From: Saccopteryx bilineata
Lineage: Eukaryota; Chordata; Mammalia; Chiroptera; Emballonuridae
Assembly: GCF_036850765.1 (NCBI RefSeq)
Contig: NC_089493.1
Location: forward strand, 189,799,140-189,863,139
Direction of reading: 5' to 3'
Length of the DNA: 64,000 nt
Below, in pieces: positions 47,465-59,570 of this stretch. Within the stretch, counting starts at the first letter, position 1; each line of letters begins with the position of its first letter. The notes below the pieces were generated by a model. It made no database searches and was not told the origin of the DNA. It saw nothing but the letters and a program-made list of their open reading frames with translations. Position numbers and translations under genes: made by a program.

Positions 47465-49189
47465 ACCTATACGACAAGACCGGGAGTGGCGACGAACCCA
47501 AAATGAACGCCATCTGTTTACAACAACACCGCAAAGTTGGGTTTGCCGAACAACTAAGCGACGACTCAGTCTGTGTGTCTCCCTGGTGAGCCAGTGCACG
47601 GGCTTCCTTCTCTCAGCGAACACACGGAACCAGAAGCACACTCTGAATTGGGGTGTGGAATCCTTTTTTTTTTTTTAGAAAGAGGCAAGCAAACATTCAT
47701 GGCATTGTGATGAGCTGAATATGCTCTAAGTAGACAAAAGCAATCGTCGGCCAGTGATCTCATGATCTCACTGACATTTCACTTGGGCAAGGGCACTGGG
47801 ATGGCCCCCACGGCAGGCAAATTCATTTCCCAAAGGTCATGGGGTTGGCCGCTGGTGATTCGCTGTTGAACGATATCCCGGGCTTGGTCAAGGCCTCCGT
47901 CAGAGATAACCCTGTGGAATACAAATAACCCCCCTCATTCAAAGCTGTCAGCCGGGCCCGCAGGTCAATGCAGCTGTGTTTATGCAAACGGTAATGATCA
48001 CAGTTTCCAGTTACGGATGGTCAACTGTGACAGAGACAGGTGGCACGGGGCACGGCTGGCTCATAAGTCTTGTGAGTTCTTGCTCAGAAAAAAAAATAAA
48101 AGCGCACACTCTGGTCATTTGTGCAAGGGAATGAAGTGAAACTGCTGTGTTCCCATTCTTTGGGTTGAGATCAGATGGATTTCTTTAATTCGCAATTTTG
48201 TGATATGCAAATGTGTACCCACAGTAAAGGAAAGTCCAGAGAGCATCAGAATCTCACGTGAAAAGCCACGCCCTCTGCCCCTGTCCCTCGGGGTCTGCAC
48301 CTGCCGTCCCCAGCAGCGACGGTGAGAATTTTCTAGAAATCTGTCCACAAATACAGTTTACACATACAAAAGCCTATGAGGACAACTACGTACTGTTTTA
48401 AAAACAGACATGGGAAGAAACTGTACCAACCCTCCTGCCCCTCGTTTTCCCACTTATCAGCTTTGGACGCTGCCCTGTACCAGGCGTCAGGCTTCAGATC
48501 AGTCCCTGTGCTGTTAACTACTCTCCAATCGCCCCGTAAATGACATGCCATGCCATGATTCAGTTAACTAGCGTCCTTATTGATGGGCTTTAGGTGGCTT
48601 CCAAGATCTTTCTCTGCAGAGGATGCTTAACTTTGACATCATTTGGGTTTGCGCAGGTGTATCTGCACTGTACAGGTAGGTTTACCATTGTTCGTGTGGA
48701 AAGTAATACAATAACGAGTAAATGATAACGCAAGAATAAAGTCTGTGCTTCGCTGACTCACCAGTGTAAACCTACTTTTGCCCCGCCCTGTAAACTCATC
48801 AGGGTTCAGTGGGTGGACTGAGGAGTGTGTGTATTTTCCATTTTGATGGCTGTCGCCAGATGGCTTGATAAGGGTTGTTATACGAAGTGGCTTCCTCATT
48901 GTCACTGTGAAATATGCCCCACATCCCTGCCAATCCAGCGTCCTATAAATTCTTACCAAGCACTCAGGAAATCTCTCTAATCACATCTAAGGAGGTGGAG
49001 GCCTGGGAAGCGAGACAGCCATGGCCAAAGCGTATAGCTTGAGGCTCCCCCTCCCCCACCGACTTAGGTCAGCTTCCTGAAACAGCAGGCTCTGGGACGG
49101 GATTTCCCCACTCTGGGTTTTGTTGTCAGTTAGTAACATGTTCACTGTAGAAATATTGAAAAGCAGACAAAGTAAAATAAAATGAAATA

Positions 49190-49675
49190 AAATAAAACAA
49201 AATCATTCTTAGGTGTTTACCCAAGAGAAATGAAGACATAGTGAATATCCATAGCAGTTTTATTCATAATAGTAAATGTTTGGAAACAACCTAAATACCA
49301 ATCGATGGGGCATGGGTACTCACACTGTACTGTATACAGTATCCACACAATCAGAAAGAACAACTTATTGGTAAACACACAGCCTCAGATGGATGACAGA
49401 ATATCATGCTGAGTGAAAAGAGCTAGTACGTGAGATGACACACTGTGGGAGACCCTTGATATGAACCAGGTCACAGGCAAAACCATAGCAACAGAGAGCA
49501 GACTGCTGGTTGCTAGGGCCGAGGCCTGGGACGGGACTGAGTCCACAGAGATACAAGGCACTTTTGGGGTGGGGGTTCCATGACCGCATGCTTGTCAAAA
49601 CGCATTGAACTGTACCGTTAAAATGGGTGTATTTTATGGTAGGTATGGTATATCTCAATAAAACTGATTTAAAAA
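49190..49675 (+). repeat. L1 LINE 3' end fragment, second copy
   Basis: TACCCAAGAGAAATGAAGAC, ATAGCAGTTTTATTCATAAT, CATGCTGAGTGAAAAGAGC, GAACTGTACCGTTAAAATGG and ATCTCAATAAAACTGATTT give the L1 3' end in sense orientation. It parallels the copy at 39.96-40.63 kb. No intact frame remains. Confidence 0.82.
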
Positions 49676-49759
49676 ATTAAAACCATCTAAATTCCTAACA
49701 CTTATAGTTAACCTTTGTTACTATCTTGGTTTTTGTTCTTCGGACTTTATTTCCCATGC

Positions 49760-49816
49760 AAATATATATATATATATTTATATACACATATATATTTATA
49801 TACATATATATATATA
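49760..49816 (+). repeat. AT-rich (TA)n microsatellite
   Basis: Alternating TA runs broken by TTTATA and CACATA motifs. Confidence 0.9.
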
Positions 49817-50074
49817 CATTCACATTTTAAATGTACCTTTCATTTTATTTCTTCACTAAATGGTAACACATGGTTTGATAATCTTATTTTTTTTAAAAAA
49901 ACCCAAAACCTTAACTGATATATTGGCTAGATCCTTAATAGTTTACTTCCTTGTCTCAAACTGTTTTCTCATTCCTAACAGACAGCAGTGGGTGTCACCT
50001 TCCCACATAGCCCAGCCACGAGAAAATATCCTGGCAGAGTAACCAAGCTTGAGGAGGTTTGGCACCTTTTTTCC

Positions 50075-50188
50075 TCCCTCCCTCCCTCCCTCCCTCCCTC
50101 CCTCCCTTCCTTATTCTTCCCTCCCTCTCTCCCTCCCTCCTTCCTTCCTTTCTTTCTCTTTCTCTTTCTTTTTAAATTTTTATTTATT

Positions 50189-50220
<32 letters not shown>
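50075..50220 (+). repeat. Polypyrimidine tract followed by (GA)n
   Basis: (CCTC)n/(TTCC)n to about 50170, then TTTAAATTTTTATTTATTGA, then (GA)n at about 50190-50221. The central part may be the 3' tail of an antisense SINE, but no body is recognisable. Confidence 0.85.
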
Positions 50221-50223
<3 letters not shown>

Positions 50224-50759
50224 GGGGGTGGGTGGGGAGAGAGAAACACCATTTTCTTTCTCCCCACATCAGTGTGGATTAAGCTGTCTTCAAGTTTACG
50301 GCAACACTCTCATTGCCCTGCTGGGGTCCCGTTTTAAACTGGGCTACAGTCACCCACCACTTGTTGGGTGCTATTAGGAAGGAACCCCAAAAAGTCTCCA
50401 AGGAAAACCAGAGGTCCTCCACCCTCCTCTGTCTGAGGAAACAAAAGCCCCAAGTAACTGAAAGGGAGGCTTTGTCCCGGGGCTTTGCTTGTCCCCGGGC
50501 TGTGCTCCCAGGCCCTCCCAGGTCCCCAACCCCCTGACAACATTCCAAGGGGCTGACAAATGAAGAGCAACAAAGGCTCGGGCCTCAGGCACCCAAGGGG
50601 TCACTGGAGCCGCAACCACAGCCTCTCCGCCCGCCCGCAGGCACACTGGGGAAGCCCACCAGAATCCACAGACACTGGCCTGGCGAGGTTGGCATCCCCC
50701 AGGCCTCTTAACTCGCACTTTAATTCTAGATCGATTTCCTACTGTTGTTTTAAGAATAG

Positions 50760-51095
50760 TTAACAGTTTGAGTCAGATTAACGTCGGGTCAAATTTCAGC
50801 CGGGCTGTGTGGTCTTGGCAAACTACCTAACCTTGCTGGGTCCAATGTTTTACGTTTAAAAGGGGGATAATCCCACCTACTCCACTGGGGCTGTTACAAC
50901 CATTAAATGAGATAATAATAATTAACACGTGAAGTGCTCAGTGCAAAACTCCTCTACAAACACGATCTAATTTAGGTATTACCTTTAGTTTCCATGAGAA
51001 AACTAAGCTTGGGGAGGTTAGCAAGTTGCTCAAGATCAGTGAGGAGGGTGGGACTCAAGCCAGACTTCCCTCATTCAAGGCCAAGTCCTTATTCA
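50760..51095. repeat. MIR in sense followed by MIR in antisense
   Basis: 50760-50945 has GGCTGTGTGGTCTTGGCAAA and ATTAAATGAGATAATAATAA (sense). 50960-51095 has CCATGAGAAAACTAAGCTTG and GTTGCTCAAGATCAGTGAGG (antisense). Confidence 0.7.
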
Positions 51096-51104
51096 GCATG
51101 CCAA

Positions 51105-51285
51105 GGGTTCTCAAATTTTACAAAATCAGCTGAGGATCGGGTGCAAAGGACAAATTCCTGCGCTTGGACCAGAAATTATGATTCACTGGGTCAGTAACAG
51201 GACTCAGGAATCTGTGTTCTTAATAAGGTCTGGGAGATTTAGAAGCAGGTGGTCTTCCAATCACATTTTGGAAACAATACAATTA
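51105..51285 (+). mobile_element. MER5A-like hAT element
   Basis: Starts GGGTTCTCAAATTTTACAAA, followed by TTGGACCAGAAATTATGATTC, CAGGAATCTGTGTTCTTAAT and ATTTTGGAAACAAT, an old MER5A-like order. Ends are decayed and no duplication is visible. Confidence 0.6.
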
Positions 51286-53126
51286 TTAGCATAAAAAGCC
51301 GATGCAGAGACGTTCTAGGGGTGGCCAGGGACAGAGGAAGGAAGGGGACTATAGGATTTGGGCTCCTCGAGTCTGGCAGGTTTTCAAACAACAGGCAATG
51401 ACAGGGTGGAGATGTCGCTGGGAGGAGAGTGGAGGCACAAAGACTGTGAACTCAATACCTGCATCTCTATCTCTCTAAGTAAACAGTCACGAGTGGAGCT
51501 AAAGACCATGTCAGTCCCTCGTGATTGGGAGGCTTTAAGGCATTCCAGCAAAGATGATGGACCGCTTGGGTGTGACTTTGAAAGAAGCATGGCAAAGTCA
51601 CCTCCTTCGGGAACAGACCAGGGACATATACTGCTGCAGCAAACCCAGTTCCTGAGAGAGCAAGCATTTGGCCTCAAAATACTATGGGATGTAAGTGTCA
51701 TGGGAGTTCAAGTCCAGGGTCAGCGCTCTGCTTAAGCACAATTAGCAACAGTCCTTGTAATGCAGTTTCAGGTGTATCTGTCCCTAAGTTTGTCCCTCTC
51801 CAGCCATCCTGAGTGCCACCATTGGACTCCCTTTTCCAGGGCCTTTGGGGACAGATAGATTTTAGCTGGTTTTAGGCACCATGGGCAAGCGTTAGCAACA
51901 CCCGCCACCGCGTTAGCGAGGATCCGATTATGGACATGTGGGGCTTTGGGAGAAACCACCGAAACCTTCCATTTTCTTTCACGCTGACAGCAGTTTCTCC
52001 CCAGGGAACGCCAGGCAGCATCTAAGTCTGAGGCCTGTGGTTGATTCTGACCCATAGGTGGTGTGATTTAGCCGGCATCGTGTGGATACTCAGCGTTTAA
52101 AAGATTTTGAGCTAGATGCCAACATTTCAAAATCAGACGATTTCCCACAGAAATCTAAATTTGCTTCTTTTGGAAAGACGGAAACAGTTGTTAAAGCTGG
52201 GCTAGATGCGTCAGCTGGAACCGACCGGCAGGGACGGCTCCTTTCGCCACCGTTCTCAGTCCCTTCAGGTGCTTGCTGAACAGCCCTCGAGCTGAGTTCA
52301 ATTGGCATTTGTCAAGTCACGGTACACGAGTTTACAGTCCCTTATTGAAGCGCTTATCATCAATATATTGGGTCAGAGAGAATCCCCAAAGCAAGTCCCC
52401 AAACCCTCCCTCCACTCACCCCATCCCCATATGCCAAGGGTACGAGCGCGAGATCGCCTCTCTGCATCAGCGAGGGTGGCTGTGTTGGGATGGGGTGCAG
52501 GACATTAATACTTATGGGACATCAGAACATTTATTTGTGCCACACTTTAGCATAAGTCTTTTCCACTTGTCATCTCATTTAAGTTGTAGAGGAAAATTTA
52601 TGGCTTAGTTAATAGTCAATCATCTCTCCATTTTATGGAAAAGGAAATAAAGGTCCAAGAGGGAAGCAGAGTGCCCAACGAGCAAAGCACAGAGAAGAAA
52701 GCCAGCTTCTGTCCTGGAGCGGGGGGGGGGGGGGGGTGTCTCTCTAGGGCAAGGCTCCCCCCTCAGATGGCCCCGCACAGCCAGGGAGCTGTCTGGAAGC
52801 TTGCAGGACCAGCGAGGCAGGCCTGCTGGGGACAGGCTGGGGGCAGGAGAGCACAGGCCACCTCGGAGAGGAACACTGCAGCTCAGCTCGGACCTGCCGT
52901 TGCCAGGCAGGGCTGAGCGTCCGGTGGCAACACATCTGATTTTTCCAGAGAAGTTGGAAATCAGATTTTTTTTTTCTAGCCAAATTTACTGCTTTTTGAA
53001 ACTCTCTGTAAAGAGGTGGTGAAACCTGTGTGGAGGTGGGATTTTGTTCATGGTTTCTGATTTTCATTAAATGCTATGCTAAGCTTAGGCAGTGTGCATT
53101 ACAGGTGGTTACAGGTTCTAGACTTT

Positions 53127-53463
53127 TTATTTTTAAGTGAGAGGAGGGGAGATAGACAGACTCTTGCATGCACCCCGACCAGGATCCACCCAGCAACCCT
53201 GTCTTAGGCCAGTGCTTGAGTACTGAACTATTTTTAGAGGCTGAAGCTGATACACTGGGACCAACTGAGCTATCCTCAGCACCCGGGACCAATGCTTGAA
53301 CCAATCGAGCCATTGGCTGTAGGAGGAGAAGAGGAAGAAAAGGGGGAAAGGGAGGGAGAGAGAAGCAGATGGTCGCTTCTCCTGTGTGCCCTGACTGGGA
53401 GTCAAACCCAGGACATCCATACGCCAGGCTGACACTCTATCCATTGAGCCACTGGCCAGAGCC
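53127..53463 (-). repeat. Old, diverged copy of the bipartite bat SINE
   Basis: On the minus strand this reads GGCTCTGGCCAGTGGCTCAA, then a B-box-like GGGTTTGACTCCC, a C/T linker, GCCAATGGCTCGATTGGTTC and GGTGGATCCTGGTCGGGG, ending in an A-rich tail. The order of modules is that of the young copies but with many substitutions. Imperfect flanking repeats CAGGTTCTAGAC (near 53112) and CAGGTTTTAGATTC (near 53464) support an insertion. It shows the family has been active over a long period. Confidence 0.82.
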
Positions 53464-53474
53464 CAGGTTTTAGA

Positions 53475-53680
53475 TTCAAACTCTCTGGGTTCAAATCCCA
53501 ACTCTTTCGGTGATTACTGTATGACCCTGGGTAAATCACCTCACTCCTCTGTGTCTCAGTTTTAGCATCTATAAACTGGCTGTCATGAGGATCAAGCAAG
53601 ATAATAGGTAGAAATGAATAAGAACGGTGTCTGGTACATAGTCAGGGCTCCACAAGATCTTTTTGCCCACCAAGAAGAAT
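53475..53680 (+). repeat. MIR element
   Basis: CTGGGTTCAAATCCCAACTC, GTATGACCCTGGGTAAATCA, CTGTGTCTCAGTTTTAGCAT and GTGTCTGGTACATAGTCAGG follow MIR from core to 3' end in sense. It begins next to the old SINE at 53.13-53.46 kb. Confidence 0.8.
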
Positions 53681-55039
53681 GGGTGCCAGTTTGAGACAGT
53701 CTCTGTTTATTCTTCATGGGAATGAGGGGGCTGGGGGTAGCTATGAGCATTTCAGTTCAATTATGGGCTTCAGAGGGATCATAGAACACATACCCAACCT
53801 GAGCCGAGAAATGGCGCTACCCCCAAGAGCAGAAAGAAAAGTGCAAACTCCATAATAAGATGCGAATTAGCTATAAAATCTCAAAATGGCTGCCGGACCT
53901 TGCACTGTGTAGACCAAACCCACCCAGCAGGCAGGTAGTTTTCCTGGCAGACACAGAACCCGAGAGCTGATCGAAGTCATTCAGGTTCACGAACCTGTGC
54001 CTGGGGACCGGTTAGAGAGAGCCTGAAGGGAGAACGCTAACAACAGCAAAGAATAGCTGGAGTTCTGCATGGACGCATCGGTACACGCCGTCCACGTGCC
54101 GAGCTGAACACCGTGGCAGGCACCCCAGGGCTTCGCGCTGGCATGGCGGGCGACACGCGTCTGGATCTGTCATTTCTGGTTGAGCAAGGCACTCTGAAAC
54201 ACCGGCTCCAATAAAAGGCCTGCCCCCTTCGTGAGCAGTGTCACAAGCTGAGATCTCAGGCCCTGAAAACCAGCGTCCGGCACCCTGCACACGCGACTTC
54301 TTTATTCGCCCAGCAGACATTTCCTCGGCACTGTGGCTGGCTGGGTGTTTCCCTCAAGCCCTTCAGAATGCTCCTTGGCCTGAGAGGCAACGCTGTTCAC
54401 TGGGTACAGCACGCAGGGAGGAGATGCCGACGCTGGCGGGAGCTCAGACCTGCTGCAGGAACGTAGAGCCAGTTCCATAGATGTCCGGAAGGTCTCAGAA
54501 GCCCTCAGCTCCATTCCAGAAAGTGCCTCCCAGCCGGCATGCAAAGTTCCCTTCCCTTTCCTCCGAAGGCAGGGGAGTCGGGTCTCAATCCAAAGCCTGG
54601 GTGTCCAGCTGCCGGGAGCAGGGGTCTGGTGTTACCCTCACCCCCTTTTCCACCATCAGCCACCTGGCCCTGGCTTCTCGATCCTGCTGCTGCGTTTGTG
54701 TCGATGACAACGCCTTCTTCCTCCGGGAGGGAAGATCGTCTCCGAGTCATCACACTTTACAGTGGGAACCGACCTGAAAGACTGTGTATCTAGTCTAGTG
54801 ATGTTCAGAGCCTTGTTTTCAAATAGGACTCCTTCTTACACAAAATTTCATGGTCAGCCTTACTGTCTAACAGAGGCCATTTAAAATGTTACCATTACTG
54901 AAAAGTGTTGATAACTTTGCATTTGTGGGTTCTTGAAGCACTAGGGTCTCTCAAATGAAATGCACTGATCACAACACGTCAGTGACTTCTGTTACCAGAT
55001 GAAGAAATGAAGACCATGAGATTCAGTGGCAGCCTGAGG

Positions 55040-55490
55040 GCGGCATTAGTGTCTGTTTCTTATCACTGCTCTATTAACAAAGTACCACAGACCCAGTGGC
55101 TTACAACAAGAACGTGTTTCCTGAGGGTCTGGAGGTCCCAGGTTTCCACTGGGCTCAAGTCAAAGTGAGGGCAGGGCTGGGCTCCTTCGGGGAGCTCTCC
55201 GGAGCATCTGTGTCCCTGCCGTTTCTGGCACAGGCTCTGTCCTGCTTCCCTGCGTCACTGGGGTCTTTTCCCCCCTTGCTTCCAGCACGTCTTCTTTCTT
55301 GTAAAGACCCTTCTGATTACATAAGGTGCTCTTGAATAATCCAGGAGAATCTATCTATCCGTCTCGAGACCCTTACTTTAGTCATACCTGCAAAGTCTCT
55401 CTTGCCATGCAGGCTACCCAGTACATGTTCTGGGATTAGGGTGTGGACATCGTTGGGAGGGAGACATTCTTCAGCCCTCCACAAAGTAGG
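55040..55490 (+). repeat. Old LTR of the mammalian MaLR/ERVL type (solo), second copy
   Basis: Contains TCTTATCACTGCTCTATTAA, CAGTGGCTTACAACAAGAAC, GGTCTGGAGGTCCCAGG, AATAATCCAGGAGAATC, CCTGCAAAGTCTCTCTTGCC and TTAGGGTGTGGACATCG in the same order as the copy at 9.6-10.05 kb. It carries no internal genes. Boundaries are approximate. Confidence 0.65.
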
Positions 55491-55879
55491 CAGCAGGGCA
55501 TGGCAGAGCTGTGACAGAACCCAGGACCCTGGGGCTCTTTTGGGACTCTCTGTCTTGACAGGGACAGGAGGAGGGACCAGGGGTAGGAATGGGGCGGGGA
55601 ATGCACGCTCCCTTTTTTCGCTGACCTGTTTTGTATTTGGCCTATCACAAGCCATAAACCAGAACAGGACAGCCCCACCGGAAGAAAGAAGAGAAGGCGT
55701 GATGACGTCAAATATGTTTAGAGTTCAGGTTGCCTGGGAGCCAGAGCACTGTATACGTAACCTTCATCTTTGGGCGTGTGTTTGTCTAGGAAGGGACAGC
55801 TGAGCCCGTTAGACGTCATAACCTGAGCCAAATTAATTCGCACAGATGGAATAAAAGCAGCAGCAGTGGTAACAGTTAT

Positions 55880-56040
55880 CATTAATCTTCTTCACAACAC
55901 CATGCGGAGGGTAGCATTAGTTCCACTTAATATATAGGGAAACTGAGGCTGAAAAAGAGCTGTGTAACTGCTTATCACATAAGTGGTTAAGAACCAGGCA
56001 CCTGGGCTGAGAACCTGAGTGCTTAACCATTATGTGAACA
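55880..56040 (-). repeat. MIR fragment, antisense
   Basis: AATATATAGGGAAACTGAGG, CTGAGAACCTGAGTGC and CTTCTTCACAACACCATGCG fit an antisense MIR. Confidence 0.6.
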
Positions 56041-56315
56041 TCCTCAGAATTTATGCAGAGTTTATACACAGCTCCAGGTCTTCTCTGAATGAGAAGGAAT
56101 TTTAATGATCAAACCTCAGATTACGGATAAGGATGCTCTGGCTTTCTTGCTGACCTGCTCTATGGCACATGACCTTGTGGAGTGTCACTTACCCCCCACC
56201 CCCAGCCAAAGAAGAAAAAAGAAGACTCATGTTGTTAAGAGTTTGAAAAGCTGAATAAATAAAAGCTATTGTAAAGGACTGTGGTAAGGTGAGGGGATTT
56301 CATTTAACAGCTTAC

Positions 56316-56490
56316 CGCCTTGGCTGGGTGGCTCAGTTGGTTGGAGCATCATTGCGATATGCCAAGGGTTTGGGTTCGATCCCTAGTTAAGGCACGTACG
56401 AGAAATCAGCCAATAAATGTATAAATAAGAGGAACAACAAGTTGATGTCTCTCTTTTCCTTCCTCTCTCTATAAAATCAATAAATAAACA
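56316..56490 (+). repeat. tRNA-derived SINE of the VES-like type
   Basis: Reads GGCTGGGTGGCTCAGTTGGT (A box region), GGGTTTGGGTTCGATCCCTA (B box), then CAATAAATGTATAAATAAG, a CT stretch and AAAATCAATAAATAAACA. This arrangement is characteristic of bat VES-like SINEs. I found no clear target-site duplication, and it is moderately diverged. Confidence 0.8.
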
Positions 56491-57284
56491 TTTTTTTTAA
56501 AGTGCATAGGAGAAGGGAGGGAGGGCTGATGGGCGGAGCACAGGGAAGTCTTAGGGCAGTGAAACTACTCTGTATTTTACTACAACAGCAGACACAGGTC
56601 ATTATACAGTTGCCAAAACCCACAGAATGTAGGACACCAAGAATGAACCCTAATGTAAACTATGAATCTTAATTACAATGTATCAACATTGCTTTATCAA
56701 CTGTAACAAATGCACCACTCTAATGCACAATGTAACCACAGGAGAACTGTGTTGGGGGTAGGGGTATATATGAGAACTCTCTGTATTTCCTGCTCAGTTC
56801 TTCCAGAAACCTAACGCTGCTTTAAAAAAAAGTCAAGTCTATTAATAATGCTAAAAAAAGAATTCACACGTTCAGACAGTCTGGATGGTCCTTCGGAAAT
56901 CTTTCCCAGTGGTGACCATGTCAGCCTGATCCCGCCTGGGCATCTTTGGCTGGAAGCCAGACATGTTTTTCCAACACTGGCCGCTGACCTGTACATGTCG
57001 TTCCTCTAACGTCACTCCATACCTCCAAATCGAGAGGTTCTCCTGGCTAACCACGCAGGGGAGCACTGGGTGCGATGCCAGACTTGCCCTGGGGTCCTGT
57101 CCCAGCCCTGTCCCTGACCAGCTAGCTCTGCAGCCCTGGGACGGCCCCTGCATGTCTCTGAGCCTCAACTTGCCCATCCACATCTAAAGGTTAATAAACG
57201 TTCCCCCAATGATCTGGTGAGGTTATTGTGCTCGTTAAACAGGATAATACAAATGAAGGCTTTGGCCAAAGTGCAGAGTATTAT

Positions 57285-57480
57285 TATTTACATATCCGAG
57301 GCACCTATTTTCTTGTTTTATTCCTCACGAATATTCCCCGCATTTTATAGACTGGGAGACTGAGGCTCAGAAAGGCTAAGCGACTTGCCCAAAGACACAA
57401 AGGTCAGAAACAGCAAAACTGGGATTAAAAAACACACACACACACTCAAGTCTGACTCCAAAACTCATCTGTTTATAATT
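57285..57480 (-). repeat. MIR fragment, antisense
   Basis: TTTTATAGACTGGGAGACTG, GGCTAAGCGACTTGCCCAAA and GTCTGACTCCAAAACTCATC are antisense MIR landmarks, interrupted by a short (AC)n. Confidence 0.75.
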
Positions 57481-59264
57481 ACTCCACTAAATTGACTCCA
57501 AGGAGATAAAAGACTTGGAACTGTGACCGTTCCTAGAGTCTCCGAGGGTTCTCTCCGCAGCAATCTTCATCTCCCGCCTTCTTCGGCCCTGTCCGTTCTC
57601 TCTGGCGTCAAACACCTCCAGGCAAAAGCCCCGCCCAATGGTGGATGTCCCAAAGGCCGTGAGCCCAATGCTGAGGGGCCCGGAATCGCTGCATCTTCGT
57701 GTTCGGGTGCAGGAAAAGAAGGAAAAATGAAGATTCTGCTTCATACGCTTGCTTTAAAGCCTTTGCTTGCTGTGGATTTAGTGCTCAGAAGGGTCGAATA
57801 TCTGTGATAAGTTAAAAAAGACTTTTGTCCACACATCCACCACGTCCCAAAATATACGTTTTCGTTCTGGAGCTAGAATGATGGTCTCCATTATCCTGAA
57901 ACAAACACACAAACAAACCCGACGGCTTCTCTGGGCTGGTTCTTGCCGCTTGGCTTTCATTCTTCTTTGCCTCTGGGCACGACCGTGTTCTTTTATCCCG
58001 GGTTCAGCCGCTCTCTAGGTGCTGGAGTCTCTGTTCTGAAAGTCATTCGTTATTCGCTTATGCATCGTTTACTGAATGACTACTACATCCCTGGCATAGG
58101 GCTAACTCTTGCAAATAAAACAGTGAAGAAGACAACTCGACCTCCTCTCCTGCGTAGCTTGCAGGCTTCTGAAGGAGAAAGACAGCTGAGCAGACAGGTT
58201 GTAAGTTACAGCGGGGTGGTCTATAAGAAACATCCAAAGCCCAGCAGAGGACCTTTCCCAGTCCACAAAACGGAATACTCTGGCTGGGAAGGGGTGGCAC
58301 CTGTCCCCTGTGTACCCTCCAAGTCTAAGCACAGCATCAGGGGCGGGGCACGTACCACCAGCCTCTCCTTGCCGTGGGATAACACTGTCTCATGTTGTTT
58401 CCAGACGAACCAAGTCTGATTTACCAGTTTCTTCTGCTAGTTTTCTCACTTCAGGGGGTGTAGGTTAGTAAACGCACTAGTATTTATGGAGTGCCGACGC
58501 GGCTGGCCATGGGGCAGACTCAGAAGCGTGCTCCGGAGAGGTGTCCGTCCGATTACGTTCGCCCTCTGTGCCTCTGTCTGCCTCCCTCTGTGCATGCGAG
58601 TTCTCGAGAGCAGGGACGGAGTCTCAGTCATCTTTTTATTTCTGGGACTTGCCTTGGGCCTGGCGAGGGTCAGGGCTCACTGATGATATGTGAAAGGAAG
58701 AGTGGAAAAATGGAAGAGCGGAAGGAAGAAGGAAGAGAGGGAGCGGAGAAAGGGAGGAGGGGGAGAGAGAGGATGGAAGGGAGGCAGGCAGGCTGACACG
58801 AGCCCTTTCTGTAGATGGCTTGTCTGGGGGGCGCTGTGCAGACTGGGTCCAGGCCAGCCTCCTCCAGCAGCAGTTCTGAGCCTGACGCTCAGCCAGGACC
58901 GTGAAGGAGGAAAGGCTGGAGGGCCTGCTGCCCCCCGGCAAGGTGATAAATCAGCTTCTGTGAGCAGATTTCCCCAAATCCCTCTTCCAAGATGCGGCAA
59001 GGCTTTCATCCTGAGAGGCGGGCACTAGTCCCTGTCCACATCCCAGAGACACTGCACTGAAGGCCACCCCTGCCTCTGCCTGATAAGCCCTGGTGACAGG
59101 CGCTCAGGCCACCCACCCAGCCGGGCCCCTTTTGGCTTCCTTCGCAGGTCTCTGTAGGCAGACACTGGCTCTTCAGCTCCACTTCGCCTGCTTGACGCAG
59201 GCCTCCCACACCTCTGAGCAACTGCACCACCGCCACCCGCGTGCACTGAGCTCCAGCCGGGAAT

Positions 59265-59570
59265 CTGGCAAGGGTCAACTCTTTCACACGCCTCTGTGCC
59301 TTTGCACGGACTGGTGCCTTCTCACATGCTGTTGTTTCTGCCTGGAGTGCTGCTGTTCCCCTGGAAAAACCCCTACTCATCCTTCAAAACCCAGTCTCAT
59401 GTCACTTCCTGCCTGAAGCCAGAATCAGGCCTGTCTCTCTGGGCTTTCCCACAGCTGCGTCTGTACCTTCAGCACAGTCCTGCCTGTGTCCTGCAACTGC
59501 TGTTTCCCAACTGTGAGTTCTCCAAGTACAAGGCTGGGGTCTTCTTCTGTTCATAATACTATTTCCACAT
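59265..59570 (+). repeat. L2 LINE 3' fragment
   Basis: TGTGCCTTTGCACGGACTGG, CCTACTCATCCTTCAAAACC, CACTTCCTGCCTGAAGCCAG and GAGTTCTCCAAGTACAAGG follow the L2 3' end order. Confidence 0.72.
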
